Shown: one piece after another, positions 52,421 to 61,342 of the stretch | Layout: each line of letters starts with the position of its first letter | How positions within the stretch are numbered: the stretch's first letter is position 1 | Assembly (NCBI RefSeq): GCF_002159945.1 | Contig: NZ_NFJQ01000012.1 | Coordinates: 62,001 to 126,000, forward strand | DNA length: 64,000 bases | Reading direction: 5' to 3' | Source of the DNA: Cloacibacillus sp. An23 | GTDB lineage: Bacteria; Synergistota; Synergistia; Synergistales; Synergistaceae | Program-made: the position numbers and the translations under genes | Notes under the pieces: model-generated | What the model saw: the letters and a program-made list of their open reading frames with translations, nothing else | Told to the model about the DNA's origin: nothing | Databases searched by the model: none

Positions 52421-53013
52421 AGTTCATTCCCCCACTGCGAGGCGAGCGAGACGCCCATACCGGCGAACATGCGGCTGAGCAGGAAGAGCGGAAGCCCCAC
52501 AACGTTGAAATAGCAGCCGTCGATGTGCCGTGCGAGCAGAGTCCCGCGCCCCTGTATCGCGTACGCGCCGGCCTTATCCATACTTTCGCCGCACGCCACG
52601 TACGCGGCTATCTCATCCTCCGTCAGCTCGCGGAAAGTCACCTTAGTCTCTTCCGCATCAGACATGCTTCCGCCGTCAGGAGATATAAGGGCGACGCCGG
52701 TAAACACGGAATGAACCGCTCCCGAAAGGCGGCGCAGCATCGCAGCCGCGCAGACCCCGTCCCTGGGTTTGCCGAGCACGGCCCCGTCTATCGAAACGAC
52801 CGTGTCCGCGCCTATTACCCATTCGCCGGGGAAACGCGATGCGACCTCCGAGGCCTTTTCAAAGGCGAGGCGCTTGACCATAACGGCGGGTTCCTCGCCG
52901 TCTATTATTTTTTCAACCACGCGCGGCGGTTCTACGCGAAAGCTCCATCCGAGCCCGGCAAGAAGCTCGCGCCGCCTGGGGCTGCCCGACGCAAGTACGA
53001 TGTTTTTTATCAT
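52417..53013 (-). CDS. maf: Maf-like nucleoside triphosphate pyrophosphatase
   Basis: House-cleaning NTP pyrophosphatase (dTTP/UTP or modified nucleotides) linked to septum control in Bacillus. The 198 residues carry LASGSPRRRELL (7-18), VIGADTVVSIDG with the catalytic Asp, LGKPRD and YAIQGRG. Overlaps of four bases with DUF4321 upstream and DUF5693 downstream. Confidence 0.94.
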   Translation of the reverse strand: MIKNIVLASGSPRRRELLAGLGWSFRVEPPRVVEKIIDGEEPAVMVKRLAFEKASEVASRFPGEWVIGADTVVSIDGAVLGKPRDGVCAAAMLRRLSGAVHSVFTGVALISPDGGSMSDAEETKVTFRELTEDEIAAYVACGESMDKAGAYAIQGRGTLLARHIDGCYFNVVGLPLFLLSRMFAGMGVSLASQWGNEL

Positions 53014-53258
53014 CTCGTTATCACTATCCCCGCCGCCGCGCCGATCACCGTTCCGAGATTAAGCTTGAGCGCGAATAAAAACCCGAGCCGCACCATCAGA
53101 AGGTCTATCTCGCGCACGTCTATGGTAAAATCGACGATATTTGAAAAAAGCAGCGACGTAGCCGAAAACCGCTGAAGAAAGAGGCCCAGCCACGTTCCTA
53201 GTATCATGCAGAGCAGAATAACGCCCCAGCGTAAGGAAGCGCTTTTTACCAGCGCCAT
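53010..53258 (-). CDS. DUF4321 family small membrane protein
   Basis: The 82 residues have two hydrophobic helices (about 10-28 and 58-80) around a short loop (FTIDVREIDLLMVRLGF) that is the family's signature. Function unknown. Often found beside maf and mre-type genes. ATG at 53258 follows GGGGATGG, one base past the uppP stop. Confidence 0.85.
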   Translation of the reverse strand: MALVKSASLRWGVILLCMILGTWLGLFLQRFSATSLLFSNIVDFTIDVREIDLLMVRLGFLFALKLNLGTVIGAAAGIVITR

Positions 53259-53259
53259 G

Positions 53260-54069
53260 CTACCATCCCCCCATGAAGGTAAGAATCACCGAAAGTCCGC
53301 CGACCGCGAGGCAGTAGACGCCGAAGTACCACCACTTCGACGCGATGACGAGCCGCTTTAGCAGGCAGAGCGACAGCAGGCCGCTGACGAAAGAGCAGGC
53401 TGCGCCGGCGAGCCAGCCCTCCGGCAGAGTAGATACAAAGCTGTCCCAGCCGCCGAACTCGAGCGCCTGCACGCAGGTCGCGCCGATTATCGCCGGGATT
53501 GAGAGCAGAAAGGAAAAACGGAAGGCTTCTTCCTTTGAAAGGCCGGACAAAAGCCCTGCGATGATCGTGGAGCCGGAGCGCGATATGCCGGGCATTACGG
53601 CGATTCCCTGGACGACTCCGACGATGAGGCCGTTTTTCAGCCCGACCTTGCCGCCGCGGTCGCGTATCCTGCACGAAAACAGAAGAAAAGCCCCCGTTAT
53701 GAGAAGGAACGCGCCGACCGCCATCGAATTGAGCGACGCCTCTTCCGATATATTCTTGAGCCCCATGCCGATGGCCCCGGTCACAGCGGTGCCGAGGACG
53801 ACGGCCCAGCCGACCCGCCACCCGGGCTTAGAACGCGCCTCGCCGCCGGCGAAGCCGCGGCACCATTCGACGAACAGCCCGCATATATCGCGTGAAAAAA
53901 ATATCACCGTGGCGAGCGTCGTCGAGACATGCAGCACAAGGTCGTAGTTGAGCGGCGGCATCTCCATGCCGAGGAATATCTTCGCGAGGGCCAGATGCCC
54001 GGAGCTGCTGACCGGAAGAAACTCAGTAAGGCCCTGGACGAGGCCGAGAATCACCGTATCCGTATTCAT
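53260..54069 (-). CDS. uppP: Undecaprenyl-diphosphatase
   Basis: Recycles the lipid carrier undecaprenyl pyrophosphate used for peptidoglycan and wall polymers. The 269 residues carry LTEFLPVSSSGHLAL (14-28) and PGISRSGSTI (near 160), the two catalytic motifs of the BacA type, and about eight helices. First gene of the envelope operon; 114 bases separate it from RNase J with no clear terminator, so read-through is possible. Confidence 0.96.
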   Translation of the reverse strand: MNTDTVILGLVQGLTEFLPVSSSGHLALAKIFLGMEMPPLNYDLVLHVSTTLATVIFFSRDICGLFVEWCRGFAGGEARSKPGWRVGWAVVLGTAVTGAIGMGLKNISEEASLNSMAVGAFLLITGAFLLFSCRIRDRGGKVGLKNGLIVGVVQGIAVMPGISRSGSTIIAGLLSGLSKEEAFRFSFLLSIPAIIGATCVQALEFGGWDSFVSTLPEGWLAGAACSFVSGLLSLCLLKRLVIASKWWYFGVYCLAVGGLSVILTFMGGW

Positions 54070-54183
54070 TTTTCGATCTTACCTCTTGCTTCTAAATTAT
54101 TCTCACACCGGCGCGAAAAACGCACGGTACGCCGCCGCCGGTTACTGCGCGGGGCCGGTAGAAATTATATATCCTTCTCCGCT

Positions 54184-55893
54184 CTAAATATACGTTATAA
54201 GCGGGATTATAGTCGGATAATTGCGCGAGCTCCGCGAAAAGACCTCGCGTATCCTCTTGCGTATCTCCGTCGGCAGAGTCTCGCGCTTCGCCCCCGGCGT
54301 GCGGGCGAACTGCGCTACCGCAGTCCGCACCGCGTTCTCAAGCTCGCCGAAGGTGCTGCCGTCGTCAGCCGAATAGACGCTGCCGCGCGTCTGTATCTGA
54401 ATCGGAGCGGCGGGACGCAGCGAGCCGTCGAGCACGACGGATATGACGACGAGGCCGTTCTCCGCCATTTCGCGCCGCTCGCGCAGAATGCTGCCCTCGA
54501 ACTCGCCGAGGACGACGCCGTCGATGAGCACCGGCCCGGCCTGCACGCGGCCTATGACCTCAGCCTTGCGGCTGTCCGCGAAGCGGAGCTGATCTCCGTT
54601 TTGGAGTATAAAGACGTTCTTCGCCGCGACGCCCATCTCTCGCGCAAGCTGCGCGTGGCGCACGAGGTGACGGTACTCTCCGTGGCACGGTACGAAGAAC
54701 TTCGGCCGCGTCAGGCTGAACATCAGCATAAGCTCGTTGCGTGAGGCGTGGCCGGAGACGTGTATCTTCTCCTCGCGCTCGTATATGACCTCCGCGCCGC
54801 AGGCGAAGAGCCTGTTCACCGTCTGGCTTACGAGCTTCTCGTTGCCCGGTATAGGCGTCGCGGAGATGATAACCAGATCCTTGGGGCCGAGCTTCACCTG
54901 CCGGTGGGCCCCGCGGCTCATAAGCACTAGCCCGGAAAACGGCTCGCCCTGGCTGCCTGTCGTGAGGATCACGACGTGGTTGTCCGGCATATGCTCCGCG
55001 TCCTGCGCCGAAACTATCAGGCCGTCCGGCACGTCCAGGTAGCCGAGCTGCGCCGCAAGCTCCACGTTCGCGGTCATACTGCGCCCGACCAGCACGGCCT
55101 TGCGGTTGAAGCGCGCCGCCGTCGCCAAAATCATCTGCGTCCTGTTAAGGTTGCTGGCGAAGGTCGCGATTATGATGCGCCTGTCCTTGTAAAGCCGGAA
55201 GAAACGCTCGAAGGTCTGCCCTATGACTTTCTCGGAGGGCGTCGAGCCCGGACGCTCGACGTTTGTCGAGTCGGACATAAGAAGCAGGACCCCCTCGTCG
55301 CCGAGACGCGCCAGCGTGCTGTAATCCGGCCTGTTGCCGTCGGAGGGCGTCGGATCGAATTTGAAGTCGCCGGTGTGCACCACGACGCCGAGCGGCGTGT
55401 GTATCGCGAGCGCGAACGCGTCCGGTATAGAGTGGCAGAGCTGTATGAACTCCACCTCGAAGCACCCCGCGGTCACCCTGTCTCCGGGCGAAACGTAGCG
55501 GTAATCGGGCGTGTATCCCGTATGCGCGTCTACCATCTTGTTCTCGATAAGGCCGCCGGCGAGGCGCGAGCAGTAGACCGGCACGTCGAGTCTCGGCAGC
55601 ACGAAGGGCAGAGCGCCGATGTGGTCCTCGTGCCCGTGGGTTATGAATATCGCCCTTATCTTGGATTTGTTCTCTATCAGATATTCGATGTCGGGAATGA
55701 CGAAATCTATCCCGAGCATATCCTCCTCGGGAAACTTCAGCCCGCAGTCTACGATTATGAAATCGTCTCCGCAGCGGAATACCGTGAGATTTTTCCCTAT
55801 TTCTCCCATTCCGCCGAGCGGACAAACGGTCAGCTCGGGTTTTCTCTTCATCCGCCTCCGCGCGGAGGCTCTCTTATTTTCGGATTCGGCCAT
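54184..55893 (-). CDS. rnj: Ribonuclease J
   Basis: 5'-exo and endoribonuclease for RNA maturation and decay. The 569 residues have the metallo-beta-lactamase fold with ITHGHEDHIGALP (His86, His88, Asp90, His91), HTGDFKFDP, the beta-CASP domain with LLMSDSTNVERPG and TTGSQGEPFSGL, and a C-terminal domain with SGHASRNEL and FVPCHGEYRHL. The start is ATG at 55893 after AAGGAG; a longer frame to 55938 has no site. Confidence 0.95.
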   Translation of the reverse strand: MAESENKRASARRRMKRKPELTVCPLGGMGEIGKNLTVFRCGDDFIIVDCGLKFPEEDMLGIDFVIPDIEYLIENKSKIRAIFITHGHEDHIGALPFVLPRLDVPVYCSRLAGGLIENKMVDAHTGYTPDYRYVSPGDRVTAGCFEVEFIQLCHSIPDAFALAIHTPLGVVVHTGDFKFDPTPSDGNRPDYSTLARLGDEGVLLLMSDSTNVERPGSTPSEKVIGQTFERFFRLYKDRRIIIATFASNLNRTQMILATAARFNRKAVLVGRSMTANVELAAQLGYLDVPDGLIVSAQDAEHMPDNHVVILTTGSQGEPFSGLVLMSRGAHRQVKLGPKDLVIISATPIPGNEKLVSQTVNRLFACGAEVIYEREEKIHVSGHASRNELMLMFSLTRPKFFVPCHGEYRHLVRHAQLAREMGVAAKNVFILQNGDQLRFADSRKAEVIGRVQAGPVLIDGVVLGEFEGSILRERREMAENGLVVISVVLDGSLRPAAPIQIQTRGSVYSADDGSTFGELENAVRTAVAQFARTPGAKRETLPTEIRKRIREVFSRSSRNYPTIIPLITYI

Positions 55894-55990
55894 AAGCACA
55901 ACTCCTTCCACGATATATCCTATCACGTCGCGCGGCATTGGGCTATCGTTAAAGCGGCGCTTCGCGGGCTATCGCGCAAGAACCTTCGAA

Positions 55991-56021
55991 AAAGCGCGCG
56001 CCGGCGACGGGCGCGCGCTTT
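55991..56021 (-). terminator. Second of two tandem terminators after the iron-alcohol dehydrogenase gene
   Basis: AAAGCGCGCGCC pairs with GGCGCGCGCTT across 55991-56021, followed by TTTTTC on the minus strand. Confidence 0.75.
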
Positions 56022-56023
56022 GC

Positions 56024-56064
56024 AAAAAAAAGAGCTCCGGCAGGACTGCGTCCGCAGAGCTCTT
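56024..56064 (-). terminator. First of two tandem terminators after the iron-alcohol dehydrogenase gene
   Basis: AGAGCTC...GAGCTCT arms (56057-56064 with 56031-56038) with an inner imperfect stem, followed by eight T on the minus strand. It lies about 28 bases past the stop. Confidence 0.8.
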
Positions 56065-56091
56065 TTATCCTATTCGTGATTCGCGCGCGGT

Positions 56092-57156
56092 TTACTTCTG
56101 AAGCGCCTCGAGTTCCATAACGCCGTCTATGAGCATCTGCTGCGTCACTTCGTATGGATAGACGCGCACGTCGATTCCCTGGAGCGCCTTTTCTGTCGCG
56201 GCGGGCAGATCTTCGACGGTCACGTCGATGTCGGCGAGGCGCGTCGGCAGCCCTATGGATTTGTTGAAGGCGAGCACGCGGTCGCGTTCTTCGTACTGCT
56301 TGTCCACGGTGAGCATGACGAGTATGCCGTAGGAGACTATCTCTCCGTGCAGATGATGGTTGGCCTCTATCGCGGGAAGTATCGTGAATCCGTTGTAGAG
56401 CGCGTGAGCCATGCCGGTCGTATAGTCTACCTGCACGAAGTTGGAGACGAAGCCGGTCGATACGATTATCGCGAGCACGACTTCGGTGAGCTCGTCGCTG
56501 ACGCGGTGTTCCTCGCAGTCGGTCATCGCCTGGCGTCCCCAGCGTATTATCGGCGCGGCGCACATGGTGCTGAGCGCTATGCCCATCGCGTCGGAGTGGC
56601 ACGGCGTGTCGTTGCGCGAGGAAATGGTGCACTCGTAGTGCTTCGCCATCGTGTCGCCCATTCCGGCCCAGAGGTATCTGACAGGGGCGTTGGCTATTAT
56701 CTCTGTGTCGATGAAGATGTGGTTCGGCGGGATCTTCGAGAACGAATATTCGCGCAGACTCCCGTCGGGATGATAGACGATGCCTAGGCTAGTGCAGGCG
56801 GCGCAGGTCGAGGCTATCGTCGGGAAGGTGAAGAACGGCTTCTTCGTGTCGTGCGCAAGCACCTTGCAGGCGTCGATGGCCTTTCCGCCGCCGACGGCGA
56901 AGATCATGTCCGCGCCGGCCGCCTTCGGGCGCAGCATCTCGACGTTCTCGAGCGAAGCCTCGCCGCCGTACCAGTGTACGCCGGCAACCTCAAGCTTGGA
57001 GCCCTCTATCGCCTTGAGTATTTTATCCTTCGCCGCGGCGAGAGCCTTCTCGCCTCCTATTATCACGACTTTCTTTCCGTACTGTTCGCATACTCCCGCT
57101 ATGTCGTCGTAGGCATCCGTGCCTACGGTGTATCCCGGAAACATCGTCCTCTGCAT
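56092..57156 (-). CDS. Iron-containing alcohol dehydrogenase, glycerol dehydrogenase-like
   Basis: NAD-dependent polyol or alcohol dehydrogenase, 354 residues. Features are the nucleotide-binding FAVGGGKAIDACKVLA (near 86-101), FPTIASTCAACTSLG, and metal ligands in LWAGMGDTMAKHYE (Asp), TTGMAHALYNG (His) and HGEIVSYG (His). It resembles GldA-type enzymes, but the substrate is not readable. It lies 65 bases downstream of the YkvI-type transporter and so is probably under the same T-box. ATG at 57156 with AAAGGAG at long spacing. Confidence 0.87.
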   Translation of the reverse strand: MQRTMFPGYTVGTDAYDDIAGVCEQYGKKVVIIGGEKALAAAKDKILKAIEGSKLEVAGVHWYGGEASLENVEMLRPKAAGADMIFAVGGGKAIDACKVLAHDTKKPFFTFPTIASTCAACTSLGIVYHPDGSLREYSFSKIPPNHIFIDTEIIANAPVRYLWAGMGDTMAKHYECTISSRNDTPCHSDAMGIALSTMCAAPIIRWGRQAMTDCEEHRVSDELTEVVLAIIVSTGFVSNFVQVDYTTGMAHALYNGFTILPAIEANHHLHGEIVSYGILVMLTVDKQYEERDRVLAFNKSIGLPTRLADIDVTVEDLPAATEKALQGIDVRVYPYEVTQQMLIDGVMELEALQK

Positions 57157-57221
57157 TATAAAATTCTGCTCCTTTCGTACTGATCCGTTTTATTTTAAAT
57201 TTCAGCGGTTTGCGCGCCGCG

Positions 57222-58421
57222 TTACTTCGCCGCGCGCACAGGCTCGCCTGTTATCTTCGCTGCCGCCGTCGCCGCTTCAGCGCTGTGCTCCATGTACCAG
57301 CGGCGGTTCTTATAAACTCCGACAGTCAGGAACGGTACCACGACTGCGATGATCCCGAGGTAGCCGCAGTAGCCGTAGCCGTATTTGATGATGTTCGTCA
57401 GTCCCATCATGGATATGCTCATCGAGAGCACGATGATGAAGGCTGAGACTATAGCTCCGCGCACCGGGGCAGACTTGATCCCGCTGAAGACCGGATGGCT
57501 CTCAAATCGCGCGACGAAGCCGAAAATCGTCGTGACGGCGGTCGATATGAGGCAGAGCAGCAGGCATACGCCGTAGACCACAGTAAGGACGCTTATGTTC
57601 ATCACGCCGCATATCGTCAGCGTCGGGATGACGCTCCCGTTTTCTATCCCGCTGTAGACGCTGTGCCATGAGAGCAGCATGAACACAGAAAGGACCAGCG
57701 CCGCCGTGTTCAGCGCGAAGGATATCCACATCGACTTAGCGCAGTCCTCGCGCGTCTTCATTATCGTGCCGCAGGCTACCATCGTCGGCAGCGTCACGCA
57801 TTGAAAGCCAGCATAGACGAATGCGTTGAACACGGCCTCCGGGACGTTGCTGAAGCCGTTGCTGCCGAAATCGGCGAGCATGACAGACATCACGGAGCTG
57901 TCGCTCTTATATATGCCGACCGCGTATATCGTAACGGCCGTAACCAGTATCGCGAGCCCCATGTAGGTCGAGGCCGCGCGCACGACGCCCGCGCCGAAAA
58001 TCGTAAGCAGCAGAACGAGCGCGCCAACCGAGACGACGCCTATGTAATAGTTCAGGCCGAAGTAAACGGCGAGCGCGGAAGCCGCGCCGGATATGGCCGC
58101 CGCGACAGCCATCAGCACCATGATATAGAAGAATATCTCGAAAAGCCACACAAGCTTGTCGAACGGATGATAAAGAGCCTCGAAAAGCTGCTTGTGGTTA
58201 GTGAGGCCGCGCGAGTTATACATCACCATAGCCTGCCGCATGGTGAGCGTTAGCAGCAGCATCGCAAGCACTGCCGACAGCACCCCGGCCCATCCGAGGT
58301 ATACGTAGTAGGTGTTAGCCTGGTTGCCTGTGGCGAAGCCGCCGCCCGCGTGGGCCGAGAACAGTACCGCCCCCACAGAGAAGGCGGCGAAGAATGACGC
58401 TTTGGGACTTACGTTTTTCAT
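57222..58421 (-). CDS. YkvI-family membrane transporter
   Basis: Amino-acid/polyamine/organocation-like transporter of 399 residues with 10-11 helices. The N-terminal helix SFFAAFSVGAVLFSAHAGGGFATGNQ carries an unwound Gly-rich segment typical of this fold; YAGFQCVTLPTM and the C-terminal LTNIIKYGYGYCGYLG are also family-like. A T-box leader upstream means expression responds to an uncharged tRNA, so an amino acid or derivative is the likely substrate. ATG at 58421 after AGGAGG. Confidence 0.87.
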   Translation of the reverse strand: MKNVSPKASFFAAFSVGAVLFSAHAGGGFATGNQANTYYVYLGWAGVLSAVLAMLLLTLTMRQAMVMYNSRGLTNHKQLFEALYHPFDKLVWLFEIFFYIMVLMAVAAAISGAASALAVYFGLNYYIGVVSVGALVLLLTIFGAGVVRAASTYMGLAILVTAVTIYAVGIYKSDSSVMSVMLADFGSNGFSNVPEAVFNAFVYAGFQCVTLPTMVACGTIMKTREDCAKSMWISFALNTAALVLSVFMLLSWHSVYSGIENGSVIPTLTICGVMNISVLTVVYGVCLLLCLISTAVTTIFGFVARFESHPVFSGIKSAPVRGAIVSAFIIVLSMSISMMGLTNIIKYGYGYCGYLGIIAVVVPFLTVGVYKNRRWYMEHSAEAATAAAKITGEPVRAAK

Positions 58422-58462
58422 TATGTTTCCTCCTGCCGTTGATGTTCGTCCCGGCATCGGGG

Positions 58463-58747
58463 AATAAAAAAATCCTTTCGTCCCCTCTGCCTTAACACAG
58501 AAGAGACGAAAGGATCAAGCCTTCCGCGGTACCACTCTTCTTCGTCCCACGATACGGGACGCGCTCAGCGAGGCACTATCATGCCTCCGCCCTGTGACGG
58601 GAGCGCCCGTCCGCGCCTACTCGCTTCCTTCGGCGCGGCTGCTGCTACAGCGAGTTCCCCGGTTCCGCCGTCTTGATGCCTCGCACCTACCGGCATTTCT
58701 CTGAAAGCACTTTCCCGGCTACTACTCTGCGTCATCGCATTTCAAGC
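58463..58747 (-). promoter_or_regulatory. T-box riboswitch controlling the YkvI-type transporter
   Basis: The minus-strand leader contains Stem I with a GCGATGA kink-turn, AGAGTAGTA, an apical GGTGCGAG loop closed by ATGCC/GGCAT; a GTCCC/GGGAC stem; the T-box AGAGTGGTACCGCGG (58524-58538); and a terminator (58473-58515) with a long T-run. The specifier is ambiguous: GAA is followed by CCG (Pro) or, further on, GAA by CTC (Leu). Confidence 0.92.
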
Positions 58748-58754
58748 GTGAGCA

Positions 58755-58783
58755 AGAATAGCAAACATAGAATGAAATGTCAA
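58755..58783 (-). promoter_or_regulatory. Promoter of the T-box transcript
   Basis: Perfect TTGACA (58778-58783), 17-base spacer, TATTCT (58755-58760) on the minus strand. Confidence 0.8.
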
Positions 58784-58823
58784 GAACAAAACTTACATAT
58801 TTTCATTGCGATGCTGAAATATG

Positions 58824-58852
58824 AAAAAGCGGCCGGACGCGAGCCCGGCCGC
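58824..58852 (-). terminator. Terminator of the DUF1538-P-II unit
   Basis: GCGGCCGG pairs with CCGGCCGC (58845-58852 and 58829-58836), then TTTTT on the minus strand, 27 bases past the stop. Confidence 0.88.
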
Positions 58853-58878
58853 TCTGCTTATCTGTATCGGCGAAAGTT

Positions 58879-59577
58879 CTACAGTTTTGAGAACCCCGCG
58901 ATGCGCTCGACCGGAAGCGCGAATGCTATAGCCTTGGCGTCGGTCTCCGGCCCCGCCTTGTCTATTATCGCGCGCACGATGGATTCCTCAGAATCCTTGC
59001 TGACTACGATATAGATCATCTCTTTTTCTTCGGCTATAGTAAGGCCGAAGAATTTCGCCATGCGGCCCGCGGTGCCCTTGGCGTGAATGACGGTACCGCC
59101 GCGCGCCCCGGCCTCTCTCGCCGCGTCCATGACCATGTCGACGCAGCCCTTCTCCGCAATCGTCACCACCAACGAATACCTCATATCATCCACCCTCTTT
59201 CTGAAATCTTCGTTCAATCCGGCTCCCGGCACATATTCGGCGTTCGACGCCCCGGCTATCGACTCGACCGGGAGCATGACGGCGACTCCCTCGTTCGGCG
59301 CGTCTATGCGCATCTCGGAGACGAGGCCGTCCATGATGCCGTTCGCCGTATCCGAACCGCACAGGCAGCATATCACTTGGCGCGCTTTCTTCTCAAGCCC
59401 CCAGAGGCTGAGCATCTTTTTCTGCGCCGTTCCTTCACATAAATAGCTGTAGACCAGGTTCGCCCCGCGGCGGCGGCAGAACTCCGCGTAATCGTCGCTG
59501 CGCTCGCGCTGGACGACGGACAGGACGAAATTGAGGCCGCGGGCGTCGTGTTCGCGTAAATCTGCGGCGTTCGTCAT
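58879..59577 (-). CDS. Protein with two P-II-like domains
   Basis: The 232 residues comprise two similar halves (about 12-112 and 130-232), each a P-II (GlnB)-like ferredoxin fold: LNFVLSVVQRERSDDYAEFC ... LPVESIAGASNAE, and YSLVVTIAEKGCVDMVMDAA ... LPVERIAGFSKL. GTVIHAKGT in the second half resembles the GlnB loop region. It overlaps the DUF1538 membrane protein gene by four bases; such pairs suggest a regulatory subunit for the membrane protein, as GlnB/GlnK for AmtB (inference). Confidence 0.8.
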   Translation of the reverse strand: MTNAADLREHDARGLNFVLSVVQRERSDDYAEFCRRRGANLVYSYLCEGTAQKKMLSLWGLEKKARQVICCLCGSDTANGIMDGLVSEMRIDAPNEGVAVMLPVESIAGASNAEYVPGAGLNEDFRKRVDDMRYSLVVTIAEKGCVDMVMDAAREAGARGGTVIHAKGTAGRMAKFFGLTIAEEKEMIYIVVSKDSEESIVRAIIDKAGPETDAKAIAFALPVERIAGFSKL

Positions 59578-61073
59578 ATCTTATTCTCCTTTTTCTTAAC
59601 GGCGGACATTCCGCGCACATAAAGCAGGCCGAGAAGCTGTATCGTTATAAGCGGCGTCATGGCGACCATCGCGACCACGCCGAAAGCGTCCTGCGTGACG
59701 TTGCCTCCGACCGCGGTGCACAGCCCCATCGCGAGAGGCATAAGGAATGTCGCCGTCATAGCGCCGGAGGCGACGCCGCCTGAGTCGAATGCGATCGCAG
59801 TGAATATCGTCGGGACGAAGAAAGTAAGTATAAGCGCTATGGCGTACCCCGGCACGATGAGCCAGAGCAGCGGCAGCCCGGTCAGTATGCGAAGCATCGC
59901 GAGGCCGACAGAGACCGCGATGCCTATAGAAAGGCTTACGCGCAGCGCCTTGCCTGGAATCGCGCCGGCCGTCACTTCGAGCACCTGCTTGCCGAGCACG
60001 TGGACGGCTGGTTCGGCCTGCACTATAAAGTAGCCGATGACCATTCCGATCGGCACGATGATCCAGTTGTATTCGAGAGCGCCGATGAGCTGGCCTATAT
60101 AATTGCCTACCGGAAGGAATCCGGCGTTGACCCCCGTGAGGAATGTTACGAGGCCGATATAGGTATAGAGTATCCCTATCACTATCTGCAAAAGCTCCGC
60201 CCCTTTGAGGTGAAGCTTAAACACCTGGAATACCGCGAAGAAGATTATTATCGGCGTCAGGGCGAGAGCCACCTCGTGGAAGAAACGCGGGAACTCGTGC
60301 GCAAAGAGCTTCCAGAGTTCCAGCGAATCGGCTATCTCCGGCACGACGACCGGCGTGTAGCTGCTTCCGCCGCCCGGGTAGACCATGCCTAGCAGCATGA
60401 CGGCGAGTATCGGCCCGATAGATCCTATGGCGACGAGGCCGAAGCTGTCGTTCTGCGCGTCGCTGTCGCTTCTGGAGGATGCGACGCCGACGCCGAGCGC
60501 GATTATGAACGGGACGGTCATCGGCCCCGTCGTCACCCCGCCGGAGTCGAATGCCACGCCGATATAGTCGGGAGGCATGAAGAACGCCAGCAGGATTATA
60601 AGTACGTAGAAGAACACGAACATCTTCCGCAGCGGAACGCCGAGGAATATCCTGAGCATCGCGACGCTGAGGAAAACGCCGACGCCGAGCGCGACCGCGC
60701 CGATTATCACCGCGTAAGGGATGCTCGGCACCTGTCCCGCCAAAACCTGAAGGTCCGGCTCGGATACGGTTATGAACGTTCCGACGAGAAAGCTGATAAA
60801 GAGAATGAACCATAGGCTGCGGCTTTTGGTGACCGCAGAGCCGATGTAGCCTCCGATCGGAGTCATCGCCATATCGACGCCGATGGTGAAAAAGCCCATG
60901 CCGACTATAAGCAGGATGGAGCCGAAAACGAACGCGAGAAGCGCGCCGACCGGCACAGGGATGAACGCGAAGCAAATCGCAAAAACAATGGCCACAACCG
61001 GCAGAGTAGACTTCAGCGACTCCTCCAGCTTGGCCATGAGGATGGTGTTGTCAAGCCCAAGTTTTTTCAACAT
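59574..61073 (-). CDS. DUF1538 family membrane protein (internal duplication)
   Basis: Transporter-like protein of 499 residues with 12 or more helices in two homologous halves: IGVAFDSGGVTTGPMTVPF near 175 and TAIAFDSGGVASGAMTATF near 430 are the repeated signature, and FLVGTFITVSEPDLQVL and FIVQAEPAVHVLGKQV another repeated pair. Substrate unknown. ATG at 61073 with only a weak site. It overlaps its P-II-like partner by four bases. Confidence 0.88.
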   Translation of the reverse strand: MLKKLGLDNTILMAKLEESLKSTLPVVAIVFAICFAFIPVPVGALLAFVFGSILLIVGMGFFTIGVDMAMTPIGGYIGSAVTKSRSLWFILFISFLVGTFITVSEPDLQVLAGQVPSIPYAVIIGAVALGVGVFLSVAMLRIFLGVPLRKMFVFFYVLIILLAFFMPPDYIGVAFDSGGVTTGPMTVPFIIALGVGVASSRSDSDAQNDSFGLVAIGSIGPILAVMLLGMVYPGGGSSYTPVVVPEIADSLELWKLFAHEFPRFFHEVALALTPIIIFFAVFQVFKLHLKGAELLQIVIGILYTYIGLVTFLTGVNAGFLPVGNYIGQLIGALEYNWIIVPIGMVIGYFIVQAEPAVHVLGKQVLEVTAGAIPGKALRVSLSIGIAVSVGLAMLRILTGLPLLWLIVPGYAIALILTFFVPTIFTAIAFDSGGVASGAMTATFLMPLAMGLCTAVGGNVTQDAFGVVAMVAMTPLITIQLLGLLYVRGMSAVKKKENKI

Positions 61074-61212
61074 TTTCCGCTCTTACGAAGCCCCGGGCAA
61101 AATGCTGCATTTGAACCAACGCCTCGCTCTCCTTTCTTCAAAATGGGTGAGACTCAGAACCCGCGAAAGCGCCGCAAGCTTTCGCATATAATAATATGGG
61201 GAGTGTGATAAG

Positions 61213-61289
61213 TGGCGCGTCTGTGGGGATTCGAACCCCAGACCTTCGCCTCCGGAGGGCGGCACTCTATCCAGCTGAGCTACAGACGC
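61213..61289 (-). tRNA. tRNA-Arg (anticodon CCG)
   Basis: A 77-base cloverleaf on the minus strand with acceptor GCGTCTG/CAGACGC, encoded CCA (61213-61215), GGTTCGAATCC T-arm and anticodon loop CTCCGGA giving CCG. The outermost anticodon-stem pair is a C-A mismatch. A TATACT -10 lies at 61307-61312. Confidence 0.95.
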
Positions 61290-61342
61290 GCGTACGCACT
61301 CCTTGAAGTATAGCATATTTGGAAAGGAGCCGCTATATAAAT

